Shown piece by piece: positions 1-7,753 of a DNA stretch of 32,042 nucleotides. A program made the translations under genes and the position numbers. The notes under the pieces were generated by a model, which worked only from the letters and a program-made list of their open reading frames with translations, searched no databases and had not been told where the DNA came from. Position 1 is the stretch's first letter. Each line of letters starts with the position of its first letter. Source of the stretch: Tannerella sp. (GTDB lineage Bacteria > Bacteroidota > Bacteroidia > Bacteroidales > Tannerellaceae); contig JAITVY010000094.1 of NCBI GenBank assembly GCA_031285565.1, positions 1 through 32,042 of the forward strand. The letters run 5' to 3'.

Positions 1-59
1 TATATCATAACGGGTGTGGGAACCACTTTTATACGTTTGCATAAAACTCTTTTTTGCAA

Positions 60-105
60 ATATATAATTTCTCCGCCTAAAGGCGGGGGATTTCACCCAT
101 CCCAG
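60..105 (+). mobile_element. Possible IS200/IS605-type end (hairpin)
   Basis: A hairpin with arms CTCCGCC and GGCGGGG and loop TAAA sits where the channel gene loses its homology. It pairs over seven bases, with one U-G wobble, only when read as plus-strand RNA. Hairpins of this kind, followed by a GGGATT-like stretch, occur at ends of IS200/IS605 elements and in the RNA associated with TnpB. No transposase is visible because the window begins about 80 bases to the left. It could equally be a transcription terminator. The assignment is tentative. Confidence 0.3.
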
Positions 106-364
106 AATTATAAATTAAAGACAATAAAGCAGCTGAAATAATCACGAAATCGAATTTATTCCATTTTCTTTTCCAAAAATCTTTAAACCCGAACGTTTTT
201 ATTTTTAAGAATATTTCAAGAGAAAATATGATCGTAAATGTATTATCTGCATAATAAAAGAAACGTGGCGCATCGTTAAATTCCTGAATGAATATAATAA
301 TTGCATTTATAAAAATAAGAACAAGTATAAAGTTGCTATTAAGCAAGATGTTTTTCTTCGTCAT
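77..364 (-). pseudogene. Truncated voltage-gated ion channel, N-terminal part
   Basis: The 95-residue product carries three hydrophobic segments in the order expected for S1, S2 and S3 of the Ion_trans voltage-sensor domain: roughly residues 9-28, 37-56 and 70-85. S2 ends in LEIFLKI and S3 begins WNKFDFVII, both typical of bacterial voltage-gated channels. The S4 charged helix, pore and C-terminus are missing; family members are usually about 250-280 residues. After LIYNS the reading frame runs into GMGEIPRL and stops, beside a GC-rich hairpin at 83-100, so the gene looks cut off by an insertion or rearrangement. The start is well supported: an AAAGGAG Shine-Dalgarno sequence lies 9 bases upstream of the ATG, which is rare in this phylum. 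A complete channel is excluded unless the rest lies elsewhere. Confidence 0.6.
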
Positions 365-416
365 TTTTTCTTTCTCCTTTAATCATTCCGCCTTTGCTGT
401 AACAATAGCCATCTGG

Positions 417-1346
417 TTATCGTAACGTCATTACCTTTTCCAATAATACCGGTAAGCCACTTTCTCCAATGGCGTCATTGCTCCAGTGACTCATCATGCA
501 GCTCACCCAATTATTCCTGACAAAAGCAGTAACATAATAAATTACCATCGTTTCCCCATCACTGGTAGACGCAAGCTTCGCTGCAATCTCCCCTTCGGGT
601 TTATATACAACTTTACGGGCAACTACGGGGACACCTTCAAACAACACATTCACCATTTCGTCCGAAACTAATGAAGCACTAAACTCCTTACTGTTATTTT
701 CAGCAGTAATCCTGCGCTGCATCTCAACAGACAAGGCTGCACCTGCCTGGTCGCGATGAATCGACCAGCTCATTTCTCCGTTATATGGCCATTGCACACA
801 GTTCACATTCGTCCACTGAGCCGCATAAGTTCCCAGTTCTATCTTACGACCAGCGAAATTGATAGAATTAAATATCATTTTATTAAATACAGATTCAGGT
901 ATTTTTTTACCAAGAAGCAACGGATTGAGTTCCTGTTGTATTTCTTTACTATCCTTTCCCGGAGAACTGTAAGTTATCACTGTTATACCTGCAGCAGACT
1001 CTTCTATAAAATAATAAGTTGTGTAGATATTTACTCTTTCACAAATAGAATCAATTCTCTCATATACAAAATTCTGCTGACTAATCGTTGAGTCTGAATG
1101 TTCCAGAGCCGATCCTTCAGGGATAAACTGCCCGTAGTGGTGGAGTATATTTCTCATAGTAAACCTCTGCTTGATCACCTCGTATGTTATCTTTACTCCG
1201 TCTACATTATAGAAGTCGGAGTCTACATTTGAAACTGCCTGCAAACGACTCAAAATGCCACGATCCTGGGCTACCATATACTGATTGCTAAAGGAAAAAA
1301 TTGCAACTACTATTAATGTGATAAAATATTTATATCTATTTTTCAT
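417..1346 (-). CDS. Secreted protein of unknown function
   Basis: I do not recognise the family. The 309-residue product starts with a signal peptide (hydrophobic core about residues 8-20, likely cleavage after MVAQ at about 27), so it is probably periplasmic or exported. The remainder is a mixed alpha/beta soluble protein with two cysteines in the middle and one near the end, a tryptophan-rich stretch (QWPYNGEMSWSIHR) and a C-terminal segment containing WVSCMMSHW. No transmembrane segment other than the signal is visible. It lies 37 bases downstream of another secreted unknown on the same strand, which suggests co-transcription, although a TAnnTTTG element sits just before its own ATG. No function is assigned. 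Confidence 0.7.
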   Translation of the reverse strand: MKNRYKYFITLIVVAIFSFSNQYMVAQDRGILSRLQAVSNVDSDFYNVDGVKITYEVIKQRFTMRNILHHYGQFIPEGSALEHSDSTISQQNFVYERIDSICERVNIYTTYYFIEESAAGITVITYSSPGKDSKEIQQELNPLLLGKKIPESVFNKMIFNSINFAGRKIELGTYAAQWTNVNCVQWPYNGEMSWSIHRDQAGAALSVEMQRRITAENNSKEFSASLVSDEMVNVLFEGVPVVARKVVYKPEGEIAAKLASTSDGETMVIYYVTAFVRNNWVSCMMSHWSNDAIGESGLPVLLEKVMTLR

Positions 1347-1350
1347 TGTT

Positions 1351-1358
1351 CAAATATA
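1351..1358 (-). promoter_or_regulatory. -7 element TATATTTG, almost leaderless
   Basis: On the minus strand TATATTTG matches the Bacteroidetes -7 consensus TAnnTTTG and ends 4 bases before the ATG at 1346. If used, the mRNA would have essentially no 5' leader. No clear -33 TTTG is seen, so it may be chance. Confidence 0.25.
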
Positions 1359-1383
1359 ACCGGTTTAAAATATACCGCACATA

Positions 1384-1908
1384 TTACTTTAACTCCCTTT
1401 TAAAAACCACCTCCCGCAAATGTTCCTTATTGGGTATCAAAGGATAATATACACCTGATTCTTCACGCCAGACAGGAGTTTTGTCATATATTTCCATTTC
1501 ACTGCAAAATTCGCCCCGGTATGAGTTAACATACTCTATGACAGTAATCATAGTATCGCTATTCTCCGTTATCCTGAAATAAAGCTGGTAATCACTATAA
1601 ATATTTGAATAATAGAGCGGCATATCCTTTTTACCATCGAGATATCCTTGGAGCCAATCCAGCGAACCATGGTTTACCAGGAGAAACACTTCGCCTGTAT
1701 TATTATTGAAATAGTAAATTCCTTGTTCAAAAGAAGACCAACCGTTGGCATGCCGACTTTCAGTAGTAAACTTCCCGTCCCCACCATAAATAATCTCTAA
1801 AGCTTCACCATCCTTACCGGATAAAACCCATTGTTCATTTAGTATACCCTCTGCTGATCCTTGCATGGTCATAGCCATCATCATTAATACCAAAAGAATT
1901 TTATTCAT
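1384..1908 (-). CDS. Small secreted protein of unknown function
   Basis: The 174-residue product has a signal peptide (MNKILLVLMMMAMTMQGSA, likely cleavage after about residue 19) and a soluble remainder rich in aromatic residues. The mature part has features of a small beta-sandwich or lipocalin-like protein (alternating hydrophobic strands such as EQWVLSGKDGEALEIIYGGDGKF and a repeated tyrosine pattern), but I cannot name a family. It is the first gene of a minus-strand pair with the 309-residue secreted protein downstream. A TATCTTTG element 38 bases upstream of the ATG is a good promoter candidate. It may resemble the lipocalin-like or DUF4488-type secreted proteins common in Bacteroidales; this is only a suggestion. 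Confidence 0.7.
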   Translation of the reverse strand: MNKILLVLMMMAMTMQGSAEGILNEQWVLSGKDGEALEIIYGGDGKFTTESRHANGWSSFEQGIYYFNNNTGEVFLLVNHGSLDWLQGYLDGKKDMPLYYSNIYSDYQLYFRITENSDTMITVIEYVNSYRGEFCSEMEIYDKTPVWREESGVYYPLIPNKEHLREVVFKRELK

Positions 1909-1945
1909 ATAATATAATGATCGTTCTCATATAGAATTGTCTGTG

Positions 1946-1953
1946 CAAAGATA
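1946..1953 (-). promoter_or_regulatory. -7 element TATCTTTG for the secreted-protein pair
   Basis: The minus-strand TATCTTTG matches TAnnTTTG exactly and would give a leader of about 34 bases to the ATG at 1908. A clear -33 TTTG is not seen. Confidence 0.5.
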
Positions 1954-2053
1954 AAGGAAATATCTGTATGTCTTTGATAAACAGAAGAGTTTAATTTAAT
2001 CCGTTTGTTTGCAATTTATGGGAATTAAATCGAAATTTTCGCAAAATAATTCT

Positions 2054-2061
2054 TATTTTTG
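2054..2061 (+). promoter_or_regulatory. Candidate -7 element TATTTTTG for hexokinase
   Basis: TATTTTTG fits TAnnTTTG but has no evident -33 box and would give a leader of about 95 bases. A second weaker candidate (CATCTTTG) lies at 2101-2108, nearer the ATG at 2159. Confidence 0.25.
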
Positions 2062-2158
2062 AATAACTTATCACCCTCATTCCATGTTATTAATTAAAGT
2101 ACATCTTTGTGAAATAAATATATAGATACTATTAAAGAACATTCTAAAACTACAAGCC

Positions 2159-3367
2159 ATGGAAAAGAATATTTTTGAATTACACACCGGACAATTAAAA
2201 GAAATCTCACAATCTTTTCAGGAAAAAGTTGAAGCAGGTCTTAGTCAGAAATATATGGAAGTGCAATGTATACCTACATTTATTCGTCCGAAGACAAATG
2301 GCATCAAAGGAGAAGCGTTAGTATTGAGTTTAGGAGGAACAAATTGTCGGGCAGCAACCGTCGATTTTAATGGAGAAAAACCGGTTATTCATCCTGAAAA
2401 CGGATTTAAGAAAGACTTGTCTATCATGAGAACTCCAGGTTTTACAGAAAAAGACCTATTTAAAGAGCAAGCCGATCTTATTAATGAAATCAGGTTGGAT
2501 AAAAAAATGCCGATAGGTTATTGTTTTTCTTATCCTGCGGAATCTATGCTGGATGGAGACGCCAAATTGATTCGTTGGACCAAAGGGGTAGATATCAGGA
2601 AAATGTTAAATAAGCCCGTAGGAAAACCATTGTTGGAATATTTGAATGGGAAAAATGGAAATAATTTCACCTATATTAAAGTTATAAATGATACCATTGC
2701 CAGTTTATTTTCCAGCCTGACATATAATGATAGTGATGCATATATTGGTCTGATTGTGGGTACCGGAACCAATATGGCTACTTTCATAAACGCAAATAAG
2801 ATTAAAAAACTTGATCCTATGCTTAATCAACGCGGTTTAATACCTGTTAATCTGGAATCCGGAAACTTTCTCCCACCTCACTTAACTTCTATTGATAATA
2901 TAGTCGATGCGCTTTCCAATAGTAAAGGAGCCCAGCGTTTTGAAAAAGCAGTATCCGGCATGTATCTGGGAGAAATCCTCAAAGCTGCTTTTCCTATGGA
3001 TGAATTTGAAAAGAAATTTGATACACGAAAACTGACGAAGATAATGAATTATCCGGATCTTTATAAAGATAAATATGTACAGGTTGCCCATTGGATATAC
3101 CAGCGGTCTGCTCAACTGGTAGCTGCTTCATTGGCTGGACTGATACTGGTATTATATTCACATAATAATTCAATCGGCAAAATACGTTTGGTGGCTGAAG
3201 GAAGCATTTTCTGGAGTACAAATAGAAACGGCAAATCATATAAAAGTATAGTGATGGATGAGCTACGGATACTCTTAAACGAATTCGGATTAAACGACAT
3301 TCAGGTACTACTCGATAAAATTGATAATGCAAATCTGATAGGAACAGCTATTGCTGCATTGTCGTAA
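2159..3367 (+). CDS. Hexokinase
   Basis: This 402-residue cytoplasmic protein matches the eukaryotic-type hexokinase family found in Bacteroidales, which phosphorylates hexoses with ATP at the start of glycolysis. Visible family motifs are LSLGGTN at 57-63 (phosphate-1), FSYPAESMLDGDAKLIRWTK around 123-142 (sugar-binding region, compare the RWTKGFDI of yeast hexokinase), VINDTIASL at 175-183 with the catalytic base Asp178, and GTGTNMA at 201-207 (phosphate-2 region). Length fits the bacterial members. The odd point is phosphate-1: the usual LDLGGTN has Ser57 in place of the Asp that helps hold Mg-ATP. It could therefore be weakly active or regulatory. It is a single gene, divergent from the secreted pair and convergent with the gene at 3689. 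Confidence 0.88.
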   Translation: MEKNIFELHTGQLKEISQSFQEKVEAGLSQKYMEVQCIPTFIRPKTNGIKGEALVLSLGGTNCRAATVDFNGEKPVIHPENGFKKDLSIMRTPGFTEKDLFKEQADLINEIRLDKKMPIGYCFSYPAESMLDGDAKLIRWTKGVDIRKMLNKPVGKPLLEYLNGKNGNNFTYIKVINDTIASLFSSLTYNDSDAYIGLIVGTGTNMATFINANKIKKLDPMLNQRGLIPVNLESGNFLPPHLTSIDNIVDALSNSKGAQRFEKAVSGMYLGEILKAAFPMDEFEKKFDTRKLTKIMNYPDLYKDKYVQVAHWIYQRSAQLVAASLAGLILVLYSHNNSIGKIRLVAEGSIFWSTNRNGKSYKSIVMDELRILLNEFGLNDIQVLLDKIDNANLIGTAIAALS

Positions 3368-3525
3368 GATGAATTCTATCTATAACATTCGTACAATATA
3401 TTTATAAAAACAAAATAATTTTATAAACTGCTCTTATAGATTATATTAAACTAAAAGAAGAATATTACTTATTACGGGATAATCACTCTTCGGAAAAGCA
3501 TCACATTAACAGCTAGCATTATCTG

Positions 3526-3636
3526 GTGTGAGAGATCTTCTCACACGTAAGGATTCGGTGCTCTCACGCATAAGGGTTTAATGCTCTCACCTATGCGGAT
3601 TGGGTATTCTCACGCATAAGGATATTAGTTTCTCAC
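3526..3636. repeat. Hairpin plus 23-bp tandem repeat (TCTCAC units)
   Basis: Between the convergent hexokinase and ADP-ribosylglycohydrolase genes, five TCTCAC motifs start at 3539, 3562, 3585, 3608 and 3631, exactly 23 bases apart. Units are degenerate, with a core like TCTCACGCATAAGGAT followed by T/G-rich filler. The first TCTCACAC is also the right arm of a hairpin whose left arm GTGTGAGA lies at 3526-3533, with a 5-base loop. There is no T-run after the hairpin, so it is not a standard terminator. The rest of 3368-3688 is A+T-rich and holds nothing else I can identify. Confidence 0.8.
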
Positions 3637-3688
3637 CAAAACAACCTTCATACAGGCATCTTTGGTTTCCGGAATTCTGAACTTTAAA

Positions 3689-5236
3689 CTATTGATGCAT
3701 TACTCTTTGCGGAGCATCACTATAGACTAATGCCTCCGTAAAGTTGATCGTAGCATTTGGTATGGGATTCAGCCACTTGAATGTAATGTTATGTTTTCCT
3801 TTAGGCAGTTGATATTTCCAGAATAACTCATGCCGACGGGTAATATAAGAAGCCGGCAAATCAGCCGTTTCCGCAAGTTCGCCGTCTATATACATTTCCA
3901 CTTTTGCACTATAATTATTATCGGGCGAATGAAGATGGCCTTTGAAAATAATACCGATTCCTTCAAAAGAGATCTCTTCCACATCACAGATTTGTTTGTT
4001 TATCTTTATATAGTGTGTAGGATAATGCCCTTCGAAAGCTTTCTCAAAACGCACGGGAACCGGTTGTTGATACCTGATAATGGCATCACCTCCTTCAACT
4101 TTTCCTCCATTACTTTCAATCACTTGTAAAGCCTGGTCAAAGCTCATCTGATAAACTTTATTTAATGAGATAGAAGAATAAGCAAAATCAATATTTTCTA
4201 CTTCATGAAGGTTTTTCATCCAGTATTCAGGAATATTACTATAACCTAACACCGTACCCAGGATACCAGCCGCAGAAGCCGGATTACAATCCGAGTCCTG
4301 TCCGCAACGGGTTGCGATATCCATTGTTTTATAAAAATCACCTTCACCATATAACAAGCCAATAATAATATAAGCGCTATTGATTACAGCGTCAATATTA
4401 AACGGAACAAATACGCCATCCGGGCAACAGGTATCTTCACTCCATTTCTTTTCACATTCGAACCAGGTACGTTTCCAGTCATCCGGGAATTGCTTGTGCC
4501 ATTGTATAACATCATACATACATTGGTAATATATGCTTTGTTGAGGTATAGTTTTTAAAGCCTCTTCCACAATAAACTCAATATCATCAGAGACAAATGC
4601 CAACGCATACATGGCGCCTACGTAAACCCCGCCATACCATCCATCACCATAATTCATAATATGACCGATTTTATCAGATATTTCAGATGCAAAATTGGGC
4701 ATACCAGGCGACATAAGTCCTGCGTAATCGGCCTCGATCTGATAATCGATATCATCCGCATGCGGATTATTCAGCCAATGACCCGATTGTGGAGGCATAA
4801 TTCCATGAAGTATATTATATCTGGCAGCCTGATTGGCATGCCATAACTGATATCCGGCAGTAGCAAAAGCCATCGCAAATGAATCTACCGGAGCATCAAG
4901 ACCTAACCGGTCGAAAACATTTACGAACGTCAGGTCCATATATACATCATCATACAAACCGGGAAAATGATCGAAATACCATTTTATATGGCCATCCGGC
5001 CATTCAATAGGTACATAATCCTGGATCATAGTTCCATTAAACCTGAATTCAGTAGGTCCGCCATACGTACATCCAATGGTTTGTCCGGCCCAGCCTCCTT
5101 TAATTTTATCCAGAAGTATTTCTTGACTCAGGTTTATCTCAGATGGGATTGGTGTCTGCTTATTGGTAGTAGATTGCTTTGTGCAAGCGGTAAACATACA
5201 TAGGATACAGACCGGTATTGCTATCTGATTTTTCAT
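3689..5236 (-). CDS. ADP-ribosylglycohydrolase-fold lipoprotein
   Basis: The 515-residue product starts with a lipoprotein signal (lipobox MFTAC, Cys18) and should be anchored in the envelope. Residues about 40-375 form an ADP-ribosylglycohydrolase (ARH/DraG) domain: KIKGGWAGQTIGCTYGGPTE at the start, the metal-binding YDDVYMD (Asp96, Asp97, Asp101), a YGDGWYGGVYVGAMYA stretch, and CGQDSDCNPASAAGILG (Asp314, Asp316), equivalent to the GDTDTNAA motif of the family. Metal ligands thus look intact. Residues about 390-515 are a beta-rich C-terminal domain, probably a carbohydrate-binding-like or galactose-binding-like sandwich. Cytoplasmic ARH enzymes remove ADP-ribose from proteins; the substrate of exported versions is not known to me, and a glycan or nucleoside substrate is possible. 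Its 5' leader resembles that of the permease gene at 8379. Confidence 0.82.
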   Translation of the reverse strand: MKNQIAIPVCILCMFTACTKQSTTNKQTPIPSEINLSQEILLDKIKGGWAGQTIGCTYGGPTEFRFNGTMIQDYVPIEWPDGHIKWYFDHFPGLYDDVYMDLTFVNVFDRLGLDAPVDSFAMAFATAGYQLWHANQAARYNILHGIMPPQSGHWLNNPHADDIDYQIEADYAGLMSPGMPNFASEISDKIGHIMNYGDGWYGGVYVGAMYALAFVSDDIEFIVEEALKTIPQQSIYYQCMYDVIQWHKQFPDDWKRTWFECEKKWSEDTCCPDGVFVPFNIDAVINSAYIIIGLLYGEGDFYKTMDIATRCGQDSDCNPASAAGILGTVLGYSNIPEYWMKNLHEVENIDFAYSSISLNKVYQMSFDQALQVIESNGGKVEGGDAIIRYQQPVPVRFEKAFEGHYPTHYIKINKQICDVEEISFEGIGIIFKGHLHSPDNNYSAKVEMYIDGELAETADLPASYITRRHELFWKYQLPKGKHNITFKWLNPIPNATINFTEALVYSDAPQRVMHQ

Positions 5237-5247
5237 ACGATAATATT

Positions 5248-5337
5248 TTACTTTTTTACATTAAGGTCGCATGGAACTCGCATGATTTTTATTATTACGG
5301 ACTTTTGTGGTTTTATAAAAATCATACTTCGTTTCAT
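5248..5337 (-). CDS. 29-residue leader ORF upstream of the ADP-ribosylglycohydrolase gene
   Basis: A short open frame begins MKRSMIFIKP and ends RVPCDLNVKK; its stop codon lies 11 bases before the ATG at 5236. It is basic and not signal-peptide-like. Similar DNA, including the ATG AAA CGA AG start and the CTTAATGT block near the end, lies upstream of the permease start at 10751, where the frame is interrupted. This recurrence suggests either a translated leader peptide or a conserved RNA element. Translation is not proven. Confidence 0.4.
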   Translation of the reverse strand: MKRSMIFIKPQKSVIIKIMRVPCDLNVKK

Positions 5338-5403
5338 AATATAAAGAATGTTGGTCATCAAAATTAATCAATTAGTATCAATAAAGAACCATTAATTTCA
5401 TTT

Positions 5404-6327
5404 TTATTTCAAGTATTTAGAAATCGTTTTCAGGAAAAGTGCCTGTTGGTCAACAAACGGAAAATGAGAGCAATTATCAATCAACGTAAAGTTTGATTTA
5501 CCGGTAATTGTTTTCATATCGTTTAATTGCTTTTTCGAAAAAAGGCCATCCTGCTTTCCATAAATTGCGAATAGTTGAATATGTTGTGCTTTCAGCTTTT
5601 CAAGAATAGGTTTTGTATCAACATTATTTAATGATTCATTCTGATAAAATATTGCAGGAGCATTCTTATTCCTTATATTATCTTTATAGAAGTCACTTAT
5701 CCTGTATTTTTCCTTTAGGCCAGAAGACTCCTGAGTGGGATTCGGCATATCTAAAAAGCCATCCGTCAGATCATAACAGGCCTTTCGGTATTCAACAGTA
5801 TTTTTTGGCATTAGTCTGATTTCGCGAATTTCTTCCAGCATTTGCGAATCATTATTCTTACGGTATCTTTTCTCCGCAGTGTCCAGAATATGATCGTATG
5901 TTTCCTGCTGTGAAAATAATGCATCCATAAGAATAATGGCATTTACCTTTTCGGGGTGTCGGTCGGCAAAATAGGCTGCAACTATTCCTCCAAAGCTATG
6001 GGCGAAAATAGTGGCATCTTTTATATTATATTTCTCATAAATAGTTACAAGGTCGTCCGACGACTCCTGAAATGTAAATGTTGCATCCGGATCATTAGAA
6101 CGCCCCTCTCCTCTCCGGTCATAAGCTATCACATAAAACCCATTTTCAGCAAGAGCCTCTGCTGTAGTAGCTTCAAACAATGTAGAGTTCGAACTGGGTC
6201 CCCCATGTACATAAATAATAGCCGGGTTTAAGCTATCGCCATAGCTTTGCGAATAAATCGTTTGCCCGCTTACAACACCGGTTGAAAGAACTGTAAATAA
6301 GCCAAAACAAATAAGTATTGATTTCAT
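5404..6327 (-). CDS. Secreted alpha/beta hydrolase
   Basis: This is an alpha/beta-hydrolase-fold enzyme resembling proline iminopeptidases and epoxide-hydrolase-like proteins. I place the start at the ATG at 6327 (307 residues), which overlaps the stop of the preceding acetyltransferase as ATGA and begins a signal peptide MKSILICFGLFTVLSTGVVSGQ; a longer frame from 6351 would spoil the signal. Motifs in order: YVHGGPSSNS (oxyanion hole region), YDRRGEGRS, FAHSFGG with the nucleophile Ser, a cap domain rich in charged residues, YGKQDGLF (acid) and NCSHFPF (catalytic His). All catalytic elements are present. It is probably periplasmic; the substrate is unknown. The ATGA overlap points to translational coupling with the upstream GNAT gene. 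Confidence 0.85.
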   Translation of the reverse strand: MKSILICFGLFTVLSTGVVSGQTIYSQSYGDSLNPAIIYVHGGPSSNSTLFEATTAEALAENGFYVIAYDRRGEGRSNDPDATFTFQESSDDLVTIYEKYNIKDATIFAHSFGGIVAAYFADRHPEKVNAIILMDALFSQQETYDHILDTAEKRYRKNNDSQMLEEIREIRLMPKNTVEYRKACYDLTDGFLDMPNPTQESSGLKEKYRISDFYKDNIRNKNAPAIFYQNESLNNVDTKPILEKLKAQHIQLFAIYGKQDGLFSKKQLNDMKTITGKSNFTLIDNCSHFPFVDQQALFLKTISKYLK

Positions 6328-6812
6328 ATTATATTTTTCTCCATCATACACACATTAAAAGGCAGGTGGTCAAACGTCTTATGCTCAAACTCTGCAAAAC
6401 CTTGTTTACTATACCATTCTTTGAGGATAGTATTGGAATCAATTAGCCCGATGGATATACGTTTTCCTCCAAGTTCCTTGATCCTGTTTGTAGCAAAATC
6501 CATTAATAAAAGACCGATTCCATAATGCCTGCAAGCAGGGGTAACCGCCATTTTTTCGATATAGAATGTGCCTAGTGTGCTCAATGATTTCTCAACAGCG
6601 ATAAATCCCACTTTCTCCCCATAATTCTCATATACATAAAACTCACGGTTCCCGGTTAACTGCAACTCCAGTTCCTCGCCTGTTATAAAAGCGTTATTAG
6701 TCGGGCTGTTTTCTTTCGTTAGTCCAAAATCTTCCGCTACCGTAGCAAATGCTTCATTTAATAACTTTGCCAATATATTAAAATCATCCTGTGAGCTGAC
6801 TTTTTTTATCAT
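6324..6812 (-). CDS. GNAT family N-acetyltransferase
   Basis: The 162-residue protein has the GNAT fold: central strands YVYENYGEKVGFIAVEKS and TFYIEKMAVTPACR, followed by the acetyl-CoA-binding loop HYGIGLLLMDFATNRIKELG (variant of Q/RxxGxG/A) and the C-terminal NTILKEWYSKQGFAEFEHKTF typical of the family. The product should acetylate an amine on a small molecule or protein in the cytoplasm; the substrate cannot be told from sequence. It is followed at once (ATGA overlap) by the alpha/beta hydrolase and is the third GNAT gene of the minus-strand run 6324-8331, with a 131-base gap separating it from the other two. Confidence 0.85.
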   Translation of the reverse strand: MIKKVSSQDDFNILAKLLNEAFATVAEDFGLTKENSPTNNAFITGEELELQLTGNREFYVYENYGEKVGFIAVEKSLSTLGTFYIEKMAVTPACRHYGIGLLLMDFATNRIKELGGKRISIGLIDSNTILKEWYSKQGFAEFEHKTFDHLPFNVCMMEKNII

Positions 6813-6943
6813 TTTCTATCACTAAAATTTTTCTTAACCGAATCGGCGAATAAAAGCATCAACAAATTAACATCTAAAATTAATCACTAACCACTCATAA
6901 TTCATAATTAATCATTCATAATTCTTTTTCCCCTTCTGGGGTT

Positions 6944-7753
6944 TCATCCCACATTCCCTCCTATCCGGTTGTAAATATTTGCAAATAACACTTTCCTTTC
7001 TTCGCCCAGGCGCATCCGTTTTATTGCTTTCACTTCACCAACTCCTGTTTCTTCCAGAAATTTACGAGCGACAAGGTTTTCCTGTGGAATAACAACACGA
7101 TTATTATATTGCAGGTGTAATTTCAAAAGTTCTATTCCGGCCTTTTCAGTTTCTGCAATGATTAATCCTTCTCCTAAAGTAGGCAGATAATAACCTTCCA
7201 CCCTGTCATTACAAAGATAAACCCGGCCGCTAATCAGGTGTTCTTCGAGATGCATCATCCTGTCCTCTCCGGAAGTTTTTCTGTCGAGACCCAGTAACTG
7301 CTCCCTGTATTTATCTTTATAACGATGAATTTGATCCGATATTGCCCGATCCTTTAGCGCAACAATGTCTTTATGAACAAGATATGTCGTTTCTGTGATA
7401 AAGCCTACTTTTTTATAAACAGGTTCTCCAAGATCCGTAGCAATTAAGTAAGTAGTCGAGCAACCATTATCCTTTATAATCCCTATTAAAGTCCGTACAA
7501 TTTGTAATCCAATCCCCCTACACCGGTAATCAGGATGAACAATGACGTGCGCAAGCCAGGCCACATCATTGTGGATAATGACAACTCCAAGTCCTACAAT
7601 ACTATGATCCGTCACCACTTTTATAGGAAAACAGAATGACGAATCAATATAAAAATCGAAAACGGGTCTTATATCCACCCAACCATTCGGTTGTAAAGGG
7701 GATAATACAGGAACATCATCCCTTTTAACTGCAGTTATTTCCATTTCATTCAA
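6944..7753 (-). CDS. GNAT family N-acetyltransferase, two-domain
   Basis: The 269-residue product has an N-terminal GNAT domain of about 130 residues (WLAHVIVHPDYRCRGIGLQI with the RxxGxG acetyl-CoA loop, then AYL-like strand and VYKKVGFITET) and a C-terminal part of about 120 residues with a GYYLPTLGEGLIIA segment. The latter matches the second domain seen in some GNAT proteins of Bacteroidetes and Firmicutes. The start ATG overlaps the stop of the GNAT gene upstream as ATGA, indicating translational coupling. A second in-frame Met is at position 4. The substrate is unknown. Confidence 0.82.
   Translation of the reverse strand: MNEMEITAVKRDDVPVLSPLQPNGWVDIRPVFDFYIDSSFCFPIKVVTDHSIVGLGVVIIHNDVAWLAHVIVHPDYRCRGIGLQIVRTLIGIIKDNGCSTTYLIATDLGEPVYKKVGFITETTYLVHKDIVALKDRAISDQIHRYKDKYREQLLGLDRKTSGEDRMMHLEEHLISGRVYLCNDRVEGYYLPTLGEGLIIAETEKAGIELLKLHLQYNNRVVIPQENLVARKFLEETGVGEVKAIKRMRLGEERKVLFANIYNRIGGNVG

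Noticed and set aside
486..1091. Plus-strand ORFs of 61 and 111 residues opposite the 309-residue secreted protein
   Set aside because: No recognisable motifs or promoter; the minus-strand frame has a signal peptide and is longer.
3526..3636. CRISPR array
   Set aside because: The 23-base units follow each other without spacers and are degenerate, and no cas gene is present.
6880..6925. A+T-rich repeats such as TAATCACTAACCACTC and CATAATTCATAATTAATC
   Set aside because: Low-complexity intergenic DNA common in this group; nothing supports a defined element. The similar stretch at 10801-10860 is noted only as an insert in the permease leader.
6929..6945. Hairpin CCCC-TTCT-GGGG as a terminator
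   Set aside because: The stem is only four bases, with no proper T-run in the direction of the minus-strand genes.
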